From: Sulfobacillus acidophilus | Lineage (GTDB): Bacteria; Bacillota; Sulfobacillia; Sulfobacillales; Sulfobacillaceae | Assembly: GCA_003023745.1 (NCBI GenBank) | Contig: PXYV01000051.1 | Span: 1 to 33,362 of the forward strand | Direction: 5' to 3' | DNA: 33,362 nt | Part shown: positions 14,668 through 22,858 of the stretch, one piece after another | Position numbering within the stretch: position 1 is the stretch's first letter | Layout of the letters: the number at the start of each line of letters is the position of its first letter | The notes under the pieces: model-generated | What the model saw: the letters and a program-made list of their open reading frames with translations, nothing else | What the model was told of the DNA's origin: nothing | Database searches by the model: none | Program-made: the position numbers and the translations under genes

Positions 14668-16056
14668 TTAGCCTAAGGCGGGGAGTGTGATGATAAAACG
14701 GACGCCATGCGGCACGACGGCTTCGGCGCGAATGGTGCCATGGTGCGCTTCGATGAGACTTTGAGCAATGGACAGGCCTAGCCCGCTCCCCCCCGATTGC
14801 GACGTGCGCGCCCGGTCTCCGCGGTAAAACCGTTCAAACACATAGGGCAGATCGTCGGGGGGGATGCCCGGCCCGTTATCTTCGATCTGCATGACGACCG
14901 ACCCGTGGGCCATTCCCACCGTGATGCGGACTGCGGTGTCGTCCGGCGTATAAGAGCGGATGTTTTCCAAGAGGTTGGTGACAACTTGCGTCAAGCGATC
15001 AGGGTCGACCCGCGCGGTCACAGGCGCGACCATCATGGTCACCGGACGGGGATCGACCAAATTGTAAATCTCGGGGGACAAGTCGTTCAGCCAACGATCC
15101 AAACGAATCGGCTGTAAGGTTAAGTGTGATTCGGGCGCGCTATCCATACGAGACAGCATCAGCAATTGATTGACGAGCCGCCCCATCCGTCGCCCCTGCG
15201 CCTGGATGGCGCGAAGCCCTCGTTCTTGTTCATCCGGGGTCAATTCGCCGTGCGACATGAGATCTAAAAATCCGGTAATGGCGGTTAAGGGCGTGCGCAA
15301 CTCGTGGGATGCATCAGCCACAAAGCGGCGCATTTGCTCGGATAAAGCCTTTTCCTGAGAAAACAGAGCCTGAATGGATTCGGACATCCGATCGATGGAC
15401 TCGCCCAGATCTTGAAGTTCCGCCGGCGCATTGTCAATGCGCGTAGCGTGGCCGAATTCTCCGGAGGCGATGCGCTGAGTCATTTGCCGAATTTGTTCCA
15501 GCGGATGCAAAGTTTGCCGGACCGATAGGGACCCGAGCCAGCCGGCAACAACTAGACTCAGGACGGCCAAAAAAACATAGAGAACGGCGTCACGGCTTAA
15601 GATGCTATGGATGGGCCGCGTCGACGAGAGCAGCCAGACGTACCCGCTGGGATAGTATACGTTGCCAATGACCCGGTTGACCACGAGGCGCTGATTCCAG
15701 ATGAAGTAGGGCGAGTTGTACAGTGGCGGGAGCTTGGCGTGCAAATTGGTGGAGGCTGCAATGACTTGGCCTAGTGCGTTGGTGATTACCACTTCGACGC
15801 CTGGTGAACGTAGCCGGGCCACCATGATGTCGGCAATGTGTTGGAATCCGGCAATGCCACGATTAGCCAACGTATGATGCACCACGGGCGTTAACACCGC
15901 GATTTCATTGCCCAAGGTCTTAGCGGTGGAGGCAAAGAGCACGGCGCGTAAGATGAGGTACTGACTGACGCCGACGACAAAGAGCAAAATCGCTAAAAGG
16001 GCGACTTGGCGTCCAATCAACTGGTTGACCAGAGTGCGCCGTCGCAGTCGGTTCAC
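14668..16056 (-). CDS. Membrane sensor histidine kinase (HAMP-HisKA-HATPase)
   Basis: The 462-residue protein has TM1 at about 15-37, an extracytoplasmic region of roughly 115 residues, and TM2 at about 157-178. A HAMP linker (LHPLEQIRQMTQRIASGEFG) follows. The dimerisation box is FVADASHELRTPLTAITGF with phospho-acceptor His251. The ATPase domain has the N box TNLLENIRSYTPDD, the G1 box IEDNGPGIPPDDL, the F box YVFERFYRGDRAR and the G2 box GGSGLGLSIAQSL. The sensor region (HIADIMVARLRSPGVEVVIT onward) looks like a small PAS/CACHE-type fold. It begins one base after the response regulator stop, forming a standard two-component pair. The signal is not evident. Confidence 0.93.
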   Translation of the reverse strand: MNRLRRRTLVNQLIGRQVALLAILLFVVGVSQYLILRAVLFASTAKTLGNEIAVLTPVVHHTLANRGIAGFQHIADIMVARLRSPGVEVVITNALGQVIAASTNLHAKLPPLYNSPYFIWNQRLVVNRVIGNVYYPSGYVWLLSSTRPIHSILSRDAVLYVFLAVLSLVVAGWLGSLSVRQTLHPLEQIRQMTQRIASGEFGHATRIDNAPAELQDLGESIDRMSESIQALFSQEKALSEQMRRFVADASHELRTPLTAITGFLDLMSHGELTPDEQERGLRAIQAQGRRMGRLVNQLLMLSRMDSAPESHLTLQPIRLDRWLNDLSPEIYNLVDPRPVTMMVAPVTARVDPDRLTQVVTNLLENIRSYTPDDTAVRITVGMAHGSVVMQIEDNGPGIPPDDLPYVFERFYRGDRARTSQSGGSGLGLSIAQSLIEAHHGTIRAEAVVPHGVRFIITLPALG

Positions 16057-16057
16057 G

Positions 16058-16735
16058 TCAATCTCCGAGCCGGTAACCGAAACCCCGAACGGTTTGGATC
16101 AGCGACTTATTGCGGTCCCGAATTTTTTCTCGCAAAGACGAAATGTGGACTTCCACTAAATTATCGTCGCCGGTGAAATCATAGCCCCAAACGTGCTGGA
16201 GAATTTGTCCCTTGGACAGTACTCGGCCAGGATTGAGCAAAAGGTAACGCAAAAGTTCATATTCTTTGGCAGTCAGCGAAATGGGATCGTGATCCACCGT
16301 AACGCGATGACTGACGTCGTCCATACAGACGTTTTGAAATTGCCAGCTAGCCGTTTCTTCCTTGCGAATCCGTCTGAGCCCGGCATTGAGGCGTGCGACC
16401 AACTCATCGAAGTCAAAAGGTTTGACCAAGTAATCATCCGCACCATCGTCCAATCCTTGGACCCGGTCAGAGACGGCGTCCCGCGCTGTCAACATCAAAA
16501 TGTACAAATTAGGGTCTTGCCGCAGCCGTCGCGTTAGCTGAAACCCGTCTTCGCCCGGCATCATGACGTCGACAATGGCGGCGTGCGGGGCAAACGTGCC
16601 AATGTGAGCCAAGGCTTCGCGCGCGTCCGCGGCAACCTTTACGTCAAAGCCGCGATGGCCGAGGCCAATAGCCAACAGATCGCGAATCGCTTCCTCGTCA
16701 TCGACCACCAGAAGCCGCACCTTGGACGACATCAC
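16058..16735 (-). CDS. OmpR/PhoB-family response regulator
   Basis: The 225-residue protein has a receiver domain with the acidic pair in LLVVDDEEAIRDLL, phospho-acceptor Asp56 in AAIVDVMMPGEDG, and Lys105 in DDYLVKPFDFDEL. The C-terminal winged helix contains ISLTAKEYELLRYLLLNPG and LVEVHISSLREKIRD, ending in TVRGFGYRLGD. This is the standard OmpR-type DNA-binding domain. The start is either GTG 16735, overlapping the previous stop as GTGA, or the adjacent ATG 16732. It is coupled with the kinase downstream and with an unknown 130-residue protein upstream. Confidence 0.94.
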   Translation of the reverse strand: MMSSKVRLLVVDDEEAIRDLLAIGLGHRGFDVKVAADAREALAHIGTFAPHAAIVDVMMPGEDGFQLTRRLRQDPNLYILMLTARDAVSDRVQGLDDGADDYLVKPFDFDELVARLNAGLRRIRKEETASWQFQNVCMDDVSHRVTVDHDPISLTAKEYELLRYLLLNPGRVLSKGQILQHVWGYDFTGDDNLVEVHISSLREKIRDRNKSLIQTVRGFGYRLGD

Positions 16736-17124
16736 CGAACCCGATCAAGCGGATGAGGTGGCAAAAAATACTCGGCCGTATCCCAGCCGGCGCGGGCGAT
16801 GACCCGATCCAAAAGGCGCCGGTCGCGATTGAGCCACTCGACTTCATGGGCAAAGTCGGGCGGAGGATCGGGAAGCAGATCGCGAAAATGCGTGTGCAAG
16901 GCGATCCGCACATTTAAGTGCGCCGCCACGTGATTGGCTTGGTCCACGGTCAACTCGCTAAATGGCTTATCTTGACCTAAAATAGCCTCTGTAATCTCCA
17001 ATTCGTCCACAAAGTTGTGGTTTTGCACCGCGTGATATTGATCGACCAACTCATTGAGGCGGTGCTCCTGATTCGGTGTAATGGGGCGGTCCGGCAAATA
17101 GCCCCAGGATCGTAAGAACGGCAT
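16732..17124 (-). CDS. Hypothetical protein, 130 aa, first gene of the two-component operon
   Basis: I do not recognise this family. The product starts MPFLRSWGYLPDRPITPNQE and continues with a helical region (RLNELVDQYHAVQNHNFVDE) and ELTVDQANHVAAHLNVRIAL. It ends in FLPPHPLDRVR. It has no membrane segment, and its acidic/His-containing segments (HTHFRDLL, HEVEWLNRD) might bind a metal. ATG 17124 is preferred over the longer reading to 17166 because AGGAGG lies 5 bases before it. Its stop TGA overlaps the response regulator start by four bases, so it is co-translated and may modulate the two-component system. No signal peptide is visible. Confidence 0.7.
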   Translation of the reverse strand: MPFLRSWGYLPDRPITPNQEHRLNELVDQYHAVQNHNFVDELEITEAILGQDKPFSELTVDQANHVAAHLNVRIALHTHFRDLLPDPPPDFAHEVEWLNRDRRLLDRVIARAGWDTAEYFLPPHPLDRVR

Positions 17125-17363
17125 AGTGTCCTCCTTCAGCGATGCGTCATCGCGCGATTGACTCATCCGTTGATATTTTGCCGCTTTGGAGCAGCCGTGT
17201 CTAGTGTGTGTGGCAGTGCCAGTCGGTTGCGTCGGCAGCAGGTTTGGGGCGACGGCGTCGCGACGAAAGAACAGGGATATTAGATGTCTTGCCTTTTCTT
17301 TGCGGCGGCTTGGTTTATACTAATTGCTGGGACATTCCCACAAAGTCTGGGGGAGGTAAGGAC

Positions 17364-17963
17364 ATGGCGGAAAAGCGCGAGTACAAGGATCTCAAGAATT
17401 CCTGTCTGACCATGACAGGAATCAGCAAAGAAGAAATTGACCAGCATTATGGAATTTTGTACAAGGGCTATGTCAATAAGCTCAACGAGATCCGCAGCAA
17501 AATGGAGACGGTGGATTATGCTGCCGCCAACCAGTCGTACAGTGAACTGCGCGGTTTGAAGACAGAAGAGGTCTTTTGCCTCAACGGGAGCAAACTGCAC
17601 GAATGGTATTTTGACAACTTGGGCGGACATGGCGGAGAAGCGAGCGGGCGCATTCGCGAGCTGATCGACCGCGATTTCGGGTCGTACCAAAAGTTCGAGA
17701 CCGAGTTTAAGGCGACAGGCTTAGCGGTGCGCGGCTGGGTCGTGCTCGCGTACGACCTGGACGATGAAAAACTTCACATCTATGGTCAAGACGCGCACAA
17801 CGTGGGCGTGCCTTGGGGCGCTTATCCACTCTTGATTTTGGATGTTTATGAGCATGCCTATGGCATTGACTATGGCGTGAAGCGTGCTCCGTACATCGAC
17901 GCCTTTATGCAGAACTTAGATTGGAACGAAGTGAACCAGCGGCTGGCCAAGTATCACATTTAG
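17364..17963 (+). CDS. sodA: Fe/Mn-type superoxide dismutase, divergent
   Basis: The 199-residue protein keeps the four metal ligands of Fe/Mn superoxide dismutases: His28 (IDQHYGILYKGYVNKLNE), His79 (SKLHEWYFDNLGG), Asp160 and His164 (LILDVYEHAYGIDYG). The gateway Tyr is Tyr36. The usual H-x3-H-H-x2-Y of the first helix reads H-Y-G-I-L-Y-K-G-Y, so the second-sphere His is Leu32 and the next is Tyr33. The usual N-H-S-L-F-W becomes L-H-E-W-Y-F. This places it in a divergent branch and leaves metal preference and full activity open. ATG 17364 has GGGGGAGG at 8 bases. A TATACT at 17316-17321 may be its -10, but no good -35 was seen. An intrinsic terminator follows. Confidence 0.85.
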   Translation: MAEKREYKDLKNSCLTMTGISKEEIDQHYGILYKGYVNKLNEIRSKMETVDYAAANQSYSELRGLKTEEVFCLNGSKLHEWYFDNLGGHGGEASGRIRELIDRDFGSYQKFETEFKATGLAVRGWVVLAYDLDDEKLHIYGQDAHNVGVPWGAYPLLILDVYEHAYGIDYGVKRAPYIDAFMQNLDWNEVNQRLAKYHI

Positions 17964-17977
17964 ATTTGTCAACATAG

Positions 17978-18010
17978 AAATCCCGGGGGATTGGACCCGG
18001 GATTTTGTTT
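17978..18010 (+). terminator. Intrinsic terminator of the superoxide dismutase gene
   Basis: AAATCCCGGG (17978-17987) pairs with CCCGGGATTT (17996-18005) around an 8-base loop, followed by TGTTT. It starts 14 bases after the dismutase stop and lies before the convergent SPFH gene end. Confidence 0.85.
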
Positions 18011-18022
18011 CGTACCAGGCCC

Positions 18023-18982
18023 CTAGTCTTTGAGTCCCTGTACCGCCGAAATGATGCCGCCCAGGGTTTGCAACTCGGCTGGCAGCACAATCTTGGTCGC
18101 GGGCGATTGGCCAATGGTGGCGAGGGTGTCCATCTGTTTCAGTTGCAGGACGGTGCGAATGCGCTCATCATTCCATATATGCTCGGTATCTTCGGCGAGG
18201 GCTAACACCGCTTCATTTACCATGCGCAGTGCTTGCGCTTGCGCTTGTGCCAAGCGCGTAATCGCCTCGGCTTCCCCTTCTGCTTCCATGACCTTGGTTT
18301 GGCGGGTGGCTTCTGCGCGCAGAACCAACGCTTGTTTTTCGCCTTCGGCCCGGGCAATTGCGGCTTGACGCGCGCCTTCGGACTCTAAGATGGCGGATTC
18401 CTTGGCGCCTTGGGCTTGCTCGATGGCTGCCAGCTTGTTGGCGTCCGCTTTCTTCTGCGATTCCATCGCCTGCTGCATTTCTTTCGGCAGATCGACCTGG
18501 CGAATCGAGGCCTGTACGATGCGAATGCCCCAGACCCCCGTCGTCTCGTCTAGCTCCTGGCGCAGTTTGGCGTTGATTTGTTCGCGGTGGATCATCACGT
18601 CAGCCAATTTGCGCTGGCCTACTTCAGATCGGAGGGTTGCGGAGACAATATTCTTAATCGCGAGCTCTGGATTTTGGATTTCGTACGCAAATAGCTTGGC
18701 GTCAACCACCTGATAGATGAAATAGGCATCAATGACGGGTGATACGTTGTCGGCCGTGATAACGGGCTCTGGGCTCAGATTGACGGTCACCGATTTGGTG
18801 CTGACGAGCTGGACCGAGTCAATCAACGGCACTTTCAGCACGATGCCGGGCGTGGCTTCGTGGCGGTAACGGCCAAACCGCTGTACGAGTCCCAGTGATC
18901 CTTGGGGCACGATTCGGAACAGTCCACGCACCAATGCCGCCAAAATGACGACCACGACAATAATCTCTATGACTGACTCCAT
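18023..18982 (-). CDS. SPFH/Band 7 membrane protein (stomatin/QmcA-like)
   Basis: The 319-residue protein has an N-terminal membrane anchor (IEIIVVVVILAALVRGLF) followed by the Band 7 core: IVPQGSLGLVQRFGRYRHEA, PLIDSVQLVSTKSVTVNLSP and the conserved AIKNIVSATLRSEVGQRKLA. A long Ala/Glu coiled-coil stalk (EMQQAMESQKKADANKLAAI to EGEAEAITRLAQAQAQALR) comes next. Such proteins scaffold membrane microdomains and often partner with NfeD proteins. ATG 18982 is preferred over the longer reading because AAGGA lies 9 bases upstream. It starts 4 bases after an NfeD-like gene, so the two form a classic pair. Confidence 0.9.
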   Translation of the reverse strand: MESVIEIIVVVVILAALVRGLFRIVPQGSLGLVQRFGRYRHEATPGIVLKVPLIDSVQLVSTKSVTVNLSPEPVITADNVSPVIDAYFIYQVVDAKLFAYEIQNPELAIKNIVSATLRSEVGQRKLADVMIHREQINAKLRQELDETTGVWGIRIVQASIRQVDLPKEMQQAMESQKKADANKLAAIEQAQGAKESAILESEGARQAAIARAEGEKQALVLRAEATRQTKVMEAEGEAEAITRLAQAQAQALRMVNEAVLALAEDTEHIWNDERIRTVLQLKQMDTLATIGQSPATKIVLPAELQTLGGIISAVQGLKD

Positions 18983-18986
18983 AGCA

Positions 18987-19202
18987 TCAGATCCTTTCCG
19001 GGATAACCGCGAGGACAAGACTTGTGCGACCCACTACCCATATCGTCGTGCCGGGCTCTAAGGGGGTCGCCCAGTCCGTGTCCGCCGACCACAACTGCCC
19101 CCCTACTTTAACGACGCCGACGCCGTGTCGCTCGGATGGAACGGTGTCAATCACGATGCCACTTTGTCCGATGAGACGTTCTAAAGACGATTGGTATGAC
19201 AT
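18987..19202 (-). CDS. NfeD-like OB-fold protein, 71 aa
   Basis: This short product contains a single OB-like domain, LIGQSGIVIDTVPSERHGVG then VKVGGQLWSADTD and PGTTIWVVGRTSLVLAVIPE, the C-terminal domain of NfeD proteins. The protease and membrane parts of full-length NfeD are absent, as in the short NfeD1b-like forms coded with SPFH partners. ATG 19202 has GAGGG at about 8 bases. It ends 4 bases before the SPFH gene, giving the usual NfeD-SPFH operon. Confidence 0.8.
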   Translation of the reverse strand: MSYQSSLERLIGQSGIVIDTVPSERHGVGVVKVGGQLWSADTDWATPLEPGTTIWVVGRTSLVLAVIPERI

Positions 19203-19267
19203 GATCGATCCCTCGCTCGCCTTCATCATACTCTCAACCGGCCCGCTGGGCGAGCACCTGGGGCGAT

Positions 19268-20332
19268 TTACCGGGCTTGGACCAATACACTAAGCGGCAC
19301 TACCCGGCTGGATTGGGCCTGACCGAGGAAGGCGAGGCCGAATCCGGCCTCTATGGTTTTCAAGAGACTGTAGTGATCAGCCCAAAGGTGAACGTGCGGG
19401 GGTTGCTGCTTTCCGGGGATAATGGCGATGAGGGGCACCGATCCCCCGCCTATCGGGACGCCGAGAAAGGTTGGGGATTGGGGTCCTGGCATGAGCCAGC
19501 GCTTCCACGCGCCCAGATTGAAAAAGGATCTGGGCATCTGTGCCTCGTCCCACGTGATAAAGATCACCGAGTGGCCCGAAAACGCGCGAGACCTCGTGAT
19601 TTCGGGCACCAATTTGCGCAAGAAACGGTTCCCGCGGCGGATTAGGAGTTGCGAGTGATTTGACGGGCAGTTGCGCGAGCCGACAGGTTGTCCGTGCATG
19701 TCGGAACACAAATTGGGAGTGATCCACACCAAGCGGGGCACATGACCCGATTGCAATTCCGCCGTCAATCGTCTGAGGGGCACAATGTGGGAGCCATCGG
19801 CCCGGGCAATTGCCGGGAACAACATGAAAGGGTCGTGCTTCTTGGCGTACAATGCGTTGATGGGCATCAAAACCGGATTCTTTCCCGGGGGTTGCGGGTA
19901 CCAATTGCCGCGGTAGCCGGCTTGCGGAATGCTTTGCATGACTCCTTGCCAGCTAATGTGGTGGCGCGTTAACTGGGCCATTAAAGTCGGTGTGAAAAAA
20001 CGCTGATTGGGATTATCGCTGTAGGTTCCCTGCGTCGAGCCTGATACGAGCGCTACGTAGTTTGGGAGGCTGACATGTGTCACCCCAAAGTACGAATAGT
20101 CATAGCCGTCGTGTTTGATCAGCTCGCGAATATAGGGCGCGTCGCGCCAGGTCAGCGCATCTAAGGAGTGGTTTTCCATCATAATCACAAACACATGGCG
20201 CAAATGGGGCATACGGCCAATGGCCGTCGGCCGGGGATAATTGGGTTCAGCCCGCAAATACCAGTACAGACCGATGCACGTCAGCATGATCGCGATGAGC
20301 GTCACCGCCCCTGCCCGACCGAGTCCTTTCAC
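19268..20332 (-). CDS. Membrane-anchored phosphoesterase (acid phosphatase / phospholipase C superfamily)
   Basis: The 354-residue protein has an N-terminal signal anchor (AVTLIAIMLTCIGLYWYL) and an extracytoplasmic alkaline-phosphatase-like fold. It contains VFVIMMENHSLDA (first metal Glu-Asn), THVSLPNYVALVSGST (active-site Ser/Thr region), WITPNLCSDMHGQ, VIFITWDEAQ (Asp/Glu of the metal site) and ADHYSLLKTIEAGFGL near the end. This is the PF04185 phosphoesterase pattern shared by acid phosphatases and phospholipases C. GTG 20332 overlaps the upstream stop by four bases (GTGA), so it is coupled to the FAD oxidase gene. Substrate is unknown; the outside location suits phosphate-ester scavenging. 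Confidence 0.82.
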   Translation of the reverse strand: MKGLGRAGAVTLIAIMLTCIGLYWYLRAEPNYPRPTAIGRMPHLRHVFVIMMENHSLDALTWRDAPYIRELIKHDGYDYSYFGVTHVSLPNYVALVSGSTQGTYSDNPNQRFFTPTLMAQLTRHHISWQGVMQSIPQAGYRGNWYPQPPGKNPVLMPINALYAKKHDPFMLFPAIARADGSHIVPLRRLTAELQSGHVPRLVWITPNLCSDMHGQPVGSRNCPSNHSQLLIRRGNRFLRKLVPEITRSRAFSGHSVIFITWDEAQMPRSFFNLGAWKRWLMPGPQSPTFLGVPIGGGSVPLIAIIPGKQQPPHVHLWADHYSLLKTIEAGFGLAFLGQAQSSRVVPLSVLVQAR

Positions 20333-21519
20333 GTGCTGCTCTCTTGGGGCGGGATCATCCGCTCCGCCGCAAATGGGGCAAACACCGGTGTATTGTCAAC
20401 CAGCGCATCTTTCAGCATGCGGGCGGCGATAGGAGTGACCGTGCTGCCATGACCGCTGTATCCCATGACAACGCCCAGGCGCGGTGTAATAAAGCCGACT
20501 AAAGGCCGGTGGTCGGCCGTCATCGCCATGATGCCGGCCCACCGATCCGAGACGGTCACAGGTCCATTGACTAAATCCCGGACCAATTGGGTTACCCGCG
20601 CCTGAATGGGCTGGTGCAATGTCAGTTCCGTGCCCACTTCGCCGGTTAAGTCAAGATGGCGAAACCCGCCTGCGATGATGCGCCCGTCCGCGCGTTGGTG
20701 CCAGTAGTTAAACCCGTGATCGGCATACACGGGATACTGGTGATCTAGCGGGGCCACCGGCTCGGTGGCGAGCACTTGCCCCCGCACCGGATGAATGAGC
20801 CCCGTGAGTGCGGGAACCCAATCGGGAACATAGGCATTTTGCGCGATTAGAACACGATCGGCGTACACCGAAAAATTTTCTCCCAAGAGTTCCACTCCGC
20901 TGCTGTGCTCAGTACCGGCCACAACGCCGGAATGACTGTAGATTTGCACGCCCTGCGCTTGCGCCTCGGCCAATAGTGCCTCGATTAACTTAAGCGGATG
21001 AACCATGCCATCGTCTGGGAACCAAGCGGCCAAGTCGTATCCCAGACGTTGGATCGATTTGGGTTGATCCGGCCGTTTCACCAGGCGCGCGGCAACGCCA
21101 GCCTGGTTCATAAGATCGACGGTTGCTTCGAGCACTTCGCGCTCTCCGGCATCGCCTCCTACGTACAGGCTGCCGGTGACGTGATAGTCGAGCGCGTGTC
21201 GCCGCGACAACTCTTCGACCCAGTTGAACGTTTGGCGGGTGCGCTGCCATAATTCAACGGCGACCGCCTGTCCTAGGGTCTGGGCAGATTCCCCCAACAG
21301 TTGTGCGGCCCCTTGCAACAAAAGGCCGCCATTGCGCCCGCTGGCCCCTGCGCCCGGGGTGTCGCGTTCCAATACTACGACAGAAAGTCCACTGTCTTTG
21401 AGCCAATAGGCGAGCCAACTGCCGGTATAGCCGGCCCCAATCACGGCGACGTCGGCGTGGTGCCTACCCGAAAGAACCGGATATGGGCCGATGCGATGGT
21501 GTTGCCAATAACTTTGCAC
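20329..21519 (-). CDS. FAD-dependent amine/amino acid oxidase (DadA/PuuB-like)
   Basis: The 396-residue protein has the dinucleotide motif DVAVIGAGYTGSWLAYWLKD near residue 23-42, then VVLERDTPGAGASGRNGG, the standard DAO (PF01266) FAD-binding segment. Further on are VRGQVLATEPV, INYWHQ-like FNYWHQRADGRIIAGGF, and the C-terminal GIMAMTADHRPLVGFI with GYSGHGSTVTPIAARML. This layout is closest to gamma-glutamylputrescine oxidase and glycine or D-amino-acid oxidase-like enzymes. GTG 21519 has AGGAGG at 8 bases. It is followed with a 4-base overlap by the phosphoesterase, an unusual partner. The substrate is not deducible. Confidence 0.85.
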   Translation of the reverse strand: MQSYWQHHRIGPYPVLSGRHHADVAVIGAGYTGSWLAYWLKDSGLSVVVLERDTPGAGASGRNGGLLLQGAAQLLGESAQTLGQAVAVELWQRTRQTFNWVEELSRRHALDYHVTGSLYVGGDAGEREVLEATVDLMNQAGVAARLVKRPDQPKSIQRLGYDLAAWFPDDGMVHPLKLIEALLAEAQAQGVQIYSHSGVVAGTEHSSGVELLGENFSVYADRVLIAQNAYVPDWVPALTGLIHPVRGQVLATEPVAPLDHQYPVYADHGFNYWHQRADGRIIAGGFRHLDLTGEVGTELTLHQPIQARVTQLVRDLVNGPVTVSDRWAGIMAMTADHRPLVGFITPRLGVVMGYSGHGSTVTPIAARMLKDALVDNTPVFAPFAAERMIPPQESST

Positions 21520-21679
21520 GATGTTTGCCTCCTGAGTGACTTGCTCTGGATGTTCGTTTATGGGGCATTGACGCTGACATTATGCCTATCATACCGGTCT
21601 TCACGCCCGCTCGCCAGACAAGTGCCTGCCGACCAGCGAGACAGACGCGCCAAAATTGCTGATGCGGGGTGTCAGAGCT

Positions 21680-21688
21680 TGGTATAAT
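21680..21688 (+). promoter_or_regulatory. Extended -10 promoter for metX
   Basis: TGGTATAAT (21680-21688) is a perfect extended -10 (TG-N-TATAAT). No -35 at 17 bases is convincing; TTGCTG (21656-21661) is 21 bases away. Transcription would start around 21695, so the earlier in-frame ATGs (21656, 21689) are upstream of or at the start site. This supports the GTG at 21713. Confidence 0.65.
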
Positions 21689-21712
21689 ATGTCGCGATAT
21701 GGGGGTGGATCG

Positions 21713-22804
21713 GTGGCCGAAAAGCCGTGGCCGTGGCAGTCTCGGCAAGGATTTCCCTGGGAGGGTGTGCGCTATTTTCAGGGAGTGAGGCCATTGTCGA
21801 CGGACAGTGGGGCAGAGATTTTAGATTGGCATTTAGCGTACGAGGAGTGGGGACCGCCCGATGGCTGCCCGGTCGTGGTTTTTCATGCGTTGACGGGTGA
21901 TAGCCACGTCGCCAGTCATACCGTCGACGGACCGCAGGGATGGTGGCAAGATGTGCTGGGACCAGGCGCGGGCCTGGATACGACGCGCTACCGGGTGCTC
22001 TGTTTTAACGTCTTGGGCGGCGCCATGGGGTCGACGGGTGCGTCCTCGCGAGACGCCTCGGGGCGACCCTGGGGCAGCCGGTTTCCTGCTTTGAGCCTCT
22101 TTGACATCGCGCGGGCGGCTCACGAGTTGATCTCGGGCTGGAGTGTGAGCCCGCTTCACCTGATCGGCGGTTCGATGGGCGGGATGGTTGCCTATGCGTA
22201 CGCGGCGTTGTATCCGGAACAAGTTCGGGCGTTGCTGGCCATTGGGGCTCCCATCCAACATGAGCCCTGGGCGATTGCCTTTCACAGTGTGGGACGTGCG
22301 GCGATTCTTAGTGACCCGGATTTTCGGGGCGGCGATTATTATGATGGCCCGTTTCCGGAAAAAGGTTTGGCCGTTGCCCGCATGGCCGACATGATCTCGT
22401 ATCAGCACCCGCGCTCAATGCTGCTTAAATTTGGCCGCAAGCGGCAGGAGCCGCGCCTCGACGCGTTTCAAGTGACATCGTATTTGGATTATCAGGGCCA
22501 AAAGTTAGTAAGCCGCTATGACGCCAACACCTATTTGACCCTCACCCGCGCGATGGATGATTTTGCGCTCAGCACAGAGCATCTTAGGGCCCTGCAGAAT
22601 ACATTAATCTGGATGGTGGGCATGGAAACCGACCTTTTGTACTTGCCTGAAGAAATCGAAAGCCACGAGGCGCGTATGCGGGCTGCGGGAGTGCCGGTGC
22701 GTTTGACCTGGCTTTCGGGTCCGTGGGGCCATGATACGTTTTTGGTGGAGCAGGGGCGTACGAGCGAAGTCATCGCACGATTTTTACAGGAAACTGCAAC
22801 ATAG
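21713..22804 (+). CDS. metX: Homoserine O-acetyltransferase-like alpha/beta hydrolase
   Basis: The 363-residue protein acylates homoserine for methionine synthesis in the MetX family. It has the strand-turn VVVFHALTGDSHVA, the region GAMGSTGASSRDASGRPWGS, and the nucleophile elbow LIGGSMGGMVAYAYA with Ser154. The acid is probably Asp307 (MVGMETDLLYLPEE) and the base His340 (LSGPWGHDTFLVE). GTG 21713 is chosen because GGGGGTGG lies a few bases upstream and the promoter places the start of transcription after the earlier ATGs. MetX paralogues can use serine, so a serine O-acyltransferase role is not excluded. It joins the cysteine genes in this window as part of sulfur amino-acid supply. Confidence 0.87.
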   Translation: MAEKPWPWQSRQGFPWEGVRYFQGVRPLSTDSGAEILDWHLAYEEWGPPDGCPVVVFHALTGDSHVASHTVDGPQGWWQDVLGPGAGLDTTRYRVLCFNVLGGAMGSTGASSRDASGRPWGSRFPALSLFDIARAAHELISGWSVSPLHLIGGSMGGMVAYAYAALYPEQVRALLAIGAPIQHEPWAIAFHSVGRAAILSDPDFRGGDYYDGPFPEKGLAVARMADMISYQHPRSMLLKFGRKRQEPRLDAFQVTSYLDYQGQKLVSRYDANTYLTLTRAMDDFALSTEHLRALQNTLIWMVGMETDLLYLPEEIESHEARMRAAGVPVRLTWLSGPWGHDTFLVEQGRTSEVIARFLQETAT

Positions 22805-22858
22805 TGGCCAAGACATCGGGACATTCTAGCGGAAAAGCAAAAGGTACGGAGGCTTGCG

